From Coxiellaceae bacterium UBA1530 (lineage in GTDB: Bacteria; Pseudomonadota; Gammaproteobacteria; Coxiellales; Coxiellaceae), in the NCBI GenBank assembly GCA_002323325.1, contig DCQA01000049.1, positions 36,957 to 56,243 of the forward strand: 19,287 nucleotides of DNA, written 5' to 3'. Below the pieces are notes generated by a model, which was given only the letters and a program-made list of their open reading frames with translations, was not told the DNA's origin and did not search any database. The translations under genes were made by a program, and so were the position numbers. Shown in pieces: positions 9,439-14,866 of this stretch (its first letter is position 1; each line of letters begins with the position of its first letter).

Positions 9439-10179
9439 TTACCGTGTAGTTTTTTTATTGAAGCATCGCTTCCATACCCAGTGTGCTGGTGCAGAGCAAG
9501 CGTACAAACAGCTCATGATAAAAATTACTACAGGTGGATTATATACAATGAAAACTAACACCAAAACAATAAACACAATCCACTGAAACGGCACCTTACC
9601 TTCCACATCAAGATCTTTAAAACTACGATATCGAATAACGCTGACTTCTAGAAAACCTAAGATCAATGCCACGAATGCTAACAGATAGGGTATCCAAGCA
9701 CCGGTAACTTGATAGTCATGACATAACCAGATAGCACTTGCAATTAAGCCCGCAGGCAATGGAATTGCTAGGCCATAAAAAAAACGTTTATTAGCGCTAC
9801 TCTCTGAATTGAACCGCGCAAGTCGTAATGCACCACAAACAGCAAATATAAACGCAACGCACCAGCCCAACTTCCCTAGAGCATAAAGCGACCAAACATA
9901 CATAGTAATGGCCGGGGCAATGCCAAAAGAAACCATATCCGACAAGCTATCTAACTGAGCACCAAACTCGGACTGCGTTCGCGTCATACGAGCCACACGT
10001 CCATCTAGCCCGTCCAGCACAATTGCCACAAGAATAGCAACCGAGGCTTTGACAAAGTGAGCCGATGTCGCCATGATAATGGCATAAAATCCAGCAAACA
10101 TAGCGCCCATCGTAAACAAATTTGGTAGTAGATAAATACCACGTCTAAATCGCTTGCTGTGACTCTTTTGTTCACTCAT
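9439..10179 (-). CDS. pssA: CDP-diacylglycerol-serine O-phosphatidyltransferase (246 aa)
   Basis: Integral-membrane enzyme that joins CDP-diacylglycerol and serine to give phosphatidylserine, precursor of phosphatidylethanolamine. The complete CDP-alcohol phosphotransferase motif DG-x2-AR-x8-G-x3-D-x3-D runs from D59 to D81, inside a protein of several hydrophobic helices. This is the membrane-bound (subclass II, Bacillus-like) type, unlike the phospholipase D-like PssA of E. coli. The start has GAGG and AAGG upstream within 12 bases. It is the first gene of the minus-strand pair with ampG and is divergent from the DUF3579-clsB pair, so two arms of phospholipid synthesis share one intergenic region. 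Serine as the alcohol is inferred from family resemblance. Confidence 0.9.
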   Translation of the reverse strand: MSEQKSHSKRFRRGIYLLPNLFTMGAMFAGFYAIIMATSAHFVKASVAILVAIVLDGLDGRVARMTRTQSEFGAQLDSLSDMVSFGIAPAITMYVWSLYALGKLGWCVAFIFAVCGALRLARFNSESSANKRFFYGLAIPLPAGLIASAIWLCHDYQVTGAWIPYLLAFVALILGFLEVSVIRYRSFKDLDVEGKVPFQWIVFIVLVLVFIVYNPPVVIFIMSCLYACSAPAHWVWKRCFNKKTTR

Positions 10180-10430
10180 ACCTTACACCTCAGATATAAC
10201 CCTATAATAAAACTAAAAAAAACCATCGAAAACATTGGTTAGATACGCTTCATCAGTCGCTCAAATATCACCTCTGCTTCAATCTAGCGCAACGGATTGA
10301 TCAGTGTTACGATATCTTAATTCGAGGCCTATTCACTTAATCATCTACATGACCTAGTGGGCTCATACTCTAAACGAATCCCCACCCAGAGTAAAACCAT
10401 CAGCGATGAGTGAACGCACTGGAAGAACAA
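10180..10430. promoter_or_regulatory. Divergent promoter region between pssA and DUF3579-clsB
   Basis: The 251-base gap separates two genes that point away from each other, so it must hold both promoters. On the minus strand a TATTAT (10204-10209) lies 25 bases before the pssA ATG and could be its -10 box; no good -35 box accompanies it. A short inverted repeat (AACCA 10221-10225 with TGGTT 10236-10240) followed on the minus strand by eight Ts lies just upstream. No clear promoter was found for the plus strand. Confidence 0.35.
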
Positions 10431-10724
10431 ATGAACAAAAAATCAAAAAAAATTATTATTGAAGGCGTTGATGCTGACAGCGGAGAAATTTTTCGCCCTA
10501 GTAACTGGGCTGAGCGCATGAGTGAATCCATGTCTACTTTCAACAAACGACGTATTCACTACTCCCCTTTACTACAACCAACCACCCAAAATGGTCATCA
10601 ATGTGTAGTGCTTGACCCTAAACTCAAAGCTTCCAATCCGATTTTATATCAATCCATTTTAGACTTCGCAAAAAATAATCATCTCAAAATTTGTAATGAT
10701 AACTCTAATGAATCTGACTCATGA
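10431..10724 (+). CDS. DUF3579 family protein (97 aa)
   Basis: Resembles the DUF3579 family of small proteobacterial proteins: IIIEGVDADSGEIFRPSNWA (8-27), then an RRIHYSPLLQP segment, CVVLDPKLK, and a helix-like end (LYQSILDFAKNNHLKI). Function is unknown, with no signal peptide or membrane segment. The ATG at 10431 is preferred because GGAAG stands five bases before it; an in-frame GTG at 10410 would add seven residues without a ribosome site. Its stop overlaps the start of the cardiolipin synthase gene (ATGA), so the two are translationally coupled, which suggests but does not prove a link to membrane lipid synthesis. Confidence 0.75.
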   Translation: MNKKSKKIIIEGVDADSGEIFRPSNWAERMSESMSTFNKRRIHYSPLLQPTTQNGHQCVVLDPKLKASNPILYQSILDFAKNNHLKICNDNSNESDS

Positions 10725-11908
10725 CTGACACTGAACTCACCTTAACAAAAAAGTACTTTAGTCTTTCCTCTTCCCAAGAGACGGAGGTCATATATGATAA
10801 CGGGTCTAGCTTCTTTGATGCACTCATTAGCGATATTCAACAATCGCAACATCAGATTTTGTTTGAGACCTTTATTTTTATGAATGATCACTTGGGTCGT
10901 CGTCTTGCTGATGCCCTCCAGCAAGCCGCCAAGCGCGGTGTTATGATTAAAATACTGGTTGATGGCTGCGGTAGTCCTTACTGGTCTGCACAATTTGCTC
11001 GTCCATTAGAAAAATCTGGTGCACAAACTCGCGTCTACCACCCCTTTCCATGGCAAATTTGGAATTGGAGTCGCTGTGTGGTCAAAATACCACGGGTGGT
11101 TAAATGGATTTATCTATTACTGAATATTAATTCTCGTAACCACCGAAAAACCTGTATTATTGACGACAATATTGCCTATATTGGTAGCATTAATGCCGTA
11201 CGCAATCATCTAATGACGACCGATAATGGCCTAGGATGGCGCGATACTGCCGTTAGAATAACACATTGTAATCTCGCACCATTATCCGAGGCTTTTGACT
11301 ATGCATGGGAGCATAAAACGCTCAAAGATCGTTTACATGAAACCTTATCTCAGACTCAAACCGACCCTCTCTTTCGGTTGAATCATTCTCGACATCGTCG
11401 ACGTGTCCTGTATAAACAACTTCTCACCAAAATGACTAGCGCTCGCAAACGTCTATGGGTTACAAATGCTTACTTTATCCCTGACCATCGTATGTTAAAA
11501 ACTTTATGTCAGGCTGCTCAACGTGGTGTTGATGTGCGCATTCTAATTCCACGAAAATGTCATATCCTTCTACCTTTGCCTTGGGCTTCTGCCATATTTT
11601 ATCAAAACTTACTCCATGCAGGTGTCAAAATATATGAATATCTTCCCTCAATTTTACATGCTAAATCGGTCATCATCGATAACTGGGTATTAGTTGGATC
11701 CAGTAATCTCAATCACCGCAGCTTGCTTCATGACCTTGAAGTTGATGTTCGATTACGTAATCAAACTGCTAAAGATATTGTCAAACAACTCTTTCTCGCT
11801 GATCTTAGCGATTCTCAGGAGTTATCTCTCGAAAGTTGGAAAACACATCGCCCCTGGTATCAACGACTATTAGGGCGGCTGATTCTCTATGTAAAGTATT
11901 GTCTTTAA
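10721..11908 (+). CDS. clsB: Cardiolipin synthase, ClsB-like phospholipase D superfamily (395 aa)
   Basis: Probably makes cardiolipin from phosphatidylglycerol or related lipids at the inner membrane. Both HKD motifs of the phospholipase D superfamily are intact: H141-K143-D148 followed by GSINAVRN, and H313-K315-D320 followed by GSSNLNHRS. Length and layout fit ClsB (E. coli ClsB is 413 residues). It lacks the two N-terminal transmembrane helices of ClsA; one moderately hydrophobic stretch (124-136) could associate with the membrane. The start overlaps the DUF3579 stop by four bases and has no good ribosome site of its own. The last codon ends one base before the stop of the antiporter gene on the other strand. 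A phospholipase D with another substrate remains possible. Confidence 0.85.
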   Translation: MTDTELTLTKKYFSLSSSQETEVIYDNGSSFFDALISDIQQSQHQILFETFIFMNDHLGRRLADALQQAAKRGVMIKILVDGCGSPYWSAQFARPLEKSGAQTRVYHPFPWQIWNWSRCVVKIPRVVKWIYLLLNINSRNHRKTCIIDDNIAYIGSINAVRNHLMTTDNGLGWRDTAVRITHCNLAPLSEAFDYAWEHKTLKDRLHETLSQTQTDPLFRLNHSRHRRRVLYKQLLTKMTSARKRLWVTNAYFIPDHRMLKTLCQAAQRGVDVRILIPRKCHILLPLPWASAIFYQNLLHAGVKIYEYLPSILHAKSVIIDNWVLVGSSNLNHRSLLHDLEVDVRLRNQTAKDIVKQLFLADLSDSQELSLESWKTHRPWYQRLLGRLILYVKYCL

Positions 11909-11909
11909 A

Positions 11910-12890
11910 TTACGTCACTGCGGTGATAACTAAAATAACAATGTAAGCTATATAGGCTAATAATAAACATAGACCTCCCCACACACCAATACGACCTCGA
12001 CGCGGCGGCATCACAGCAAAACACCAGAATAACAGAGTAATACCAAGCAGTGCTGGATAGTCACGAGTGACCAGATCTGATGATAATTGTCCTGGCGAAA
12101 ATAAAGCAGGCATAGCCAACACAGGTAACAAGTTAAATAAACTAGAGCCAACGACATTACCAATGGCCAAGTCATATTCTTTTCGCAAACAACTGACTAA
12201 GGTAGCAGCTAATTCTGGTAAGGATGTCCCGATAGCTACAATCGTTAAACCAATCATCAAATCACTCAAACCAAACCATGCTGCTATACCAGAGGCACTT
12301 GTCACCACAACTTCAGCGCTACCGAGCAGTAACACTAAACCAACAACACACCAGAACAAAGCTGATCTTAATGACATAGCTATATGAGGAGCCTCATGCT
12401 CCATTTCCTCAACTAACTCATCATGCTGGGCTATTGGTTTTTTAGCCATAATCAACATCCAAGTAAGATAACCAGCAAATACACCGAGTAATATTCCTCC
12501 TTCAATACGCGTCAAAGCTCCTATATAAAACATCACACCTACTAACAGAGTGACAGCCATTAAGAAAGGAAATTCACGAAATAATACACGCGAATGGATC
12601 GTCAATGGCATCAGTAAGGCTGCCACTCCGCCAACTAGGGCTTTATTCGCGATATTAGACCCCAAGACATTACCGATAGCGATGTCCGGCGAACCTTTCA
12701 AAGATGCCAATAATGATACAATTAATTCAGGGCATGATGTGCCAAAACCGACTAAAACCATACCAACAACCAAGGGTGCGACCTGGTAATGTCTTGCAAT
12801 CACTGTGCTACTTTTCACAAACTGATCAGCACCCCATGTCAGTACTGCGCAGCCTAAAATAAATCCGATCACTAGCCACGCAAGACTCAT
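11910..12890 (-). CDS. CaxA/YrbG-type calcium/sodium antiporter (326 aa)
   Basis: Inner-membrane cation exchanger of the CaCA superfamily, close in length to E. coli YrbG (325). It has the inverted duplication typical of the family: alpha-1 at 48-80 (GFGTSCPELIVSL then GNVLGSN) and alpha-2 at 218-254 (AIGTSLPELAATL then GNVVGSSLFN), about ten hydrophobic helices, and an acidic cytoplasmic loop (HDELVEEMEHEAPH, 156-169) between the halves. The glutamates of both PEL motifs are the expected ion ligands. The start at 12890 is chosen for its family-like MSLAWLVIGF beginning and an AGGA ten bases upstream; the frame is open to 13028 but that would overlap the polymerase gene. Probably co-transcribed with the polymerase gene 61 bases upstream. 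Ion specificity is inferred. Confidence 0.88.
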   Translation of the reverse strand: MSLAWLVIGFILGCAVLTWGADQFVKSSTVIARHYQVAPLVVGMVLVGFGTSCPELIVSLLASLKGSPDIAIGNVLGSNIANKALVGGVAALLMPLTIHSRVLFREFPFLMAVTLLVGVMFYIGALTRIEGGILLGVFAGYLTWMLIMAKKPIAQHDELVEEMEHEAPHIAMSLRSALFWCVVGLVLLLGSAEVVVTSASGIAAWFGLSDLMIGLTIVAIGTSLPELAATLVSCLRKEYDLAIGNVVGSSLFNLLPVLAMPALFSPGQLSSDLVTRDYPALLGITLLFWCFAVMPPRRGRIGVWGGLCLLLAYIAYIVILVITAVT

Positions 12891-12951
12891 AAGTTTTTTA
12901 TCCTTTACTACTACTGGTCTCATTAAACCGTAACACAAGAGTCTTGTCACC

Positions 12952-14208
12952 TTACGATTGTGATGATGATTGGTCAGAACGAAGATTAATCGATGCACGG
13001 TGTCCCGTTGGACGCCACGCAGGAGCAATCACATCCGGCATGGCTAATCGTTGTAAACAATGGGCACGCACAACACCACCTACACCATATCGTTGATTGA
13101 CTTGATCCATGACTCGATTAACCGCGGATGCCTTTACCGCATTAGGACTAAATAAATCTTGTTGTCCACTACCTAGCTGCACACGTAATGCTGTTACCTG
13201 GCATTGAAAAACGCCCTCACCTTGCCAGTGTTGTTCCACTAACGCTTTTGCTAATTGAAAAATTAAGGCACCATCATCTGTTGCTTGAACCGTTTTATAG
13301 GTTTCTACTAACCAACCTTCACTAAGTCTTAATCCAATATAAAACTGTTGTGCTGTCATTCGATGTGCACGTAATCGTACCGCCACCTTTTCAGCCATGT
13401 GACCTAAAAAACTTAAAACTACCGCTCGATCTTGTGTATCGGGTGGCATGACTTTTCCATGACCCATACTTTTAGGGGGTTGAATCTGCGTTGTTACAGG
13501 TGCTGGATCTTGACCAAGACACATGTACCACAAACGACGCCCCAAATAACCAAATCGTTTAGCCATAACATCGATCGGCAATGTTGCCATTTGACCGCAA
13601 TAGTACACACCATATTGTGCTAAAAAGCGTGCAATACCTTTATTGATACCACAAATATCGGTGACTTTGAGTGGTGCTAAGGTACTGGCTGATAGCCAAG
13701 GTGGAATCACAGTAACTCCGCTAGGTTTATCGCGTTTTGAGGCAATTTTAGCCGTGGTTTTATCGCCACTAACACCTACTGAACACGTCAACCCTGTGGC
13801 TGAGAAGATGGCTTGCTGAATATGTACTCCGACAGCCTTGGCATGTGTGTATAAATGACGACAACGCGATAAATCAATAAACGCTTCATCCACAGAAAAG
13901 ATTTCTAAGTCTGGCGATACCGTTTCTAAGATAGTCATGATATTCGTCGATACACTCGCATAGATAGAGGGACGCGATGGGCATTGTATAAGCTGCGGGC
14001 ATAATTGACGCGCTTCGGTCAGTCGCATGCCTGTTTTAATCCCAAATGCACGTGCTTCATACGAGCAAGTAATAATACAACTTCCCAATTGACCATTTGT
14101 AACACATACCGGCTTACCTCGATAACGAGGTTCATCACGCTGCTCGATCTGAGCAAAAAATGCATCCATATCGACATGAAGAATAATACGTGGCCAATGT
14201 TGAGTCAT
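12952..14208 (-). CDS. dinB: Y-family DNA polymerase (DinB/Pol IV-like, 418 aa)
   Basis: Error-prone translesion DNA polymerase. Catalytic acidic residues are visible in HVDMDAFF (D13, with the likely steric-gate aromatic at F18) and SVDEAF (D107, E108); an SGDKTTAKIASKRDKP segment follows, and a finger/helix-hairpin region includes CGINKGIARFLAQYG (186-200). A sliding-clamp binding motif, QQDLF, is at 349-353, but unlike E. coli Pol IV it is not terminal: about 65 further residues follow (NRVMDQVNQRYGVGGV and a polar end), as in the longer Y-family group of other proteobacteria. The start has AGGA five bases upstream. Three direct GTTC repeats lie 13-38 bases upstream and probably place it under SOS control. 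Confidence 0.9.
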   Translation of the reverse strand: MTQHWPRIILHVDMDAFFAQIEQRDEPRYRGKPVCVTNGQLGSCIITCSYEARAFGIKTGMRLTEARQLCPQLIQCPSRPSIYASVSTNIMTILETVSPDLEIFSVDEAFIDLSRCRHLYTHAKAVGVHIQQAIFSATGLTCSVGVSGDKTTAKIASKRDKPSGVTVIPPWLSASTLAPLKVTDICGINKGIARFLAQYGVYYCGQMATLPIDVMAKRFGYLGRRLWYMCLGQDPAPVTTQIQPPKSMGHGKVMPPDTQDRAVVLSFLGHMAEKVAVRLRAHRMTAQQFYIGLRLSEGWLVETYKTVQATDDGALIFQLAKALVEQHWQGEGVFQCQVTALRVQLGSGQQDLFSPNAVKASAVNRVMDQVNQRYGVGGVVRAHCLQRLAMPDVIAPAWRPTGHRASINLRSDQSSSQS

Positions 14209-14209
14209 A

Positions 14210-14246
14210 GTTTTCCTGTCGTTCTCTTTTAGTTCTCACTACGTTC
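14210..14246. promoter_or_regulatory. Direct GTTC-N7 repeats before dinB, probable LexA operator
   Basis: On the plus strand, GTTC occurs at 14221, 14232 and 14243, exactly 11 bases apart; all three copies extend to GTTCTC. A degenerate fourth copy, GTTT, is at 14210 in the same register. GTTC-N7-GTTC is the established recognition sequence of alphaproteobacterial LexA, and dinB genes are common LexA targets. A minus-strand TACTAT (plus 14253-14258) would place transcription start at the repeats, so bound repressor would block it. That the site is used here is inference. Confidence 0.6.
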
Positions 14247-14349
14247 TCCATGATAGTACAAAACACTGTAGAAACAAGCTCAATGCTCAAAAAAATGTTT
14301 TCATAATGCTAAAAAACATGCCAAGCAATTGATTATTAATATTAAAATT

Positions 14350-14363
14350 TACAGCATGCTGTA
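14350..14363. promoter_or_regulatory. 14-base perfect palindrome TACAGCATGCTGTA
   Basis: A perfect dyad in AT-rich intergenic DNA, the usual shape of an operator for a dimeric repressor. It overlaps a TTTACA (14348-14353) that could act as a -35 box with CATAAT (14369-14374, 15-base spacing) reading rightward. The half sites read ACAG outward to CTGT, the reverse of the E. coli LexA layout, so it is not a standard LexA box. The binding protein is unknown. Confidence 0.35.
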
Positions 14364-14540
14364 TAAGTCATAATCATTAAATATTGTATTTTTTTGACTC
14401 AGTTAATTAAAAGAACGAATCACAGCACACCCCAATAATCATCAACAACGACAAACATCAATAAAAGCTACGTTTCATCAGGAATCGATACTGCAAGCAA
14501 TTAAGGGCGAAGGAACCACGACCCATAGCTAAAAAAAACC

Positions 14541-14613
14541 GGCTTGGCAGACAGGCATTATCAAAGGTCCTAGTGTGAGTGTAGCAGTACACTTAGAGCG
14601 GCGAGCCTAAGTT
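14541..14613 (+). ncRNA. Possible structured RNA segment
   Basis: A perfect hairpin AGTGTA-GCAG-TACACT (14578-14593), extended by a G-U and a U-A pair, is enclosed by a second stem: GGCTTGGC (14541-14548) pairing with GCC-U-AAG-UU (14605-14613) with one bulged U and terminal G-U pairs. The block is GC-richer than its surroundings and has no reading frame. It matches no RNA family I can name (not 6S, RNase P, tmRNA or SRP RNA). Direction and boundaries are uncertain; this is a candidate only. Confidence 0.25.
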
Positions 14614-14769
14614 CTATTCATGCGGAGTGAAAGAGTAAATTATTTAAAATATTTTATGGTTATGACCTGATAAATTGATTTTTTCCAATACAAAACAGAG
14701 TGTTAAATCAAATTTCTTTTTATCAGAATACATCGTATCACTGATCTCTTATCATTTTTTTAAAAAATT

Positions 14770-14799
14770 TTGAAAAAATGCCATTAGATTTACTATATT
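14770..14799 (+). promoter_or_regulatory. Probable sigma-70 promoter of the glutaminase gene
   Basis: TTGAAA (14770-14775) and TATATT (14794-14799) are separated by 18 bases in very AT-rich DNA, giving a predicted start near 14806 and a leader of about 60 bases. The leader ends in CTGC-N9-GCAG just before the AGGAG ribosome site, a weak hairpin that could affect translation. An alternative -10, TACTAT, overlaps at 15-base spacing. Confidence 0.5.
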
Positions 14800-14866
14800 T
14801 AAAGGAATGAGTAACGACATTGACAACGGTAAAGCTGCTGACACTCTGCAGAAAGGAGATTAACTC

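Larger units (their letters stand above)
14209..14866. other. 658-base non-coding region between dinB and the glutaminase gene
   Basis: No credible reading frame. From left: the LexA-like repeats; a 14-base perfect palindrome (14350-14363); an AT-rich stretch to about 14460; a visibly GC-richer block (about 14480-14635) with potential RNA structure; then a very AT-rich stretch leading to the glutaminase promoter. No insertion sequence, tRNA or terminator was recognised. Confidence 0.6.

Noticed and set aside
10213..10240. AACCA/TGGTT hairpin followed by eight Ts on the minus strand before pssA, as a terminator or attenuator
   Set aside because: Only five pairs with a 10-base loop, no gene upstream on that strand, and it lies upstream of the likely -10 box.
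12891..13028. In-frame N-terminal extension of the antiporter gene to 13028
   Set aside because: It overlaps the polymerase gene; the protein from 12890 matches the YrbG length and starts directly in the first membrane helix.
14259..14300. E. coli-type LexA box (CTGT-N8-ACAG) upstream of dinB
   Set aside because: A TACAG half-site is visible on the minus strand but no properly spaced partner; the GTTC array is much the better candidate.
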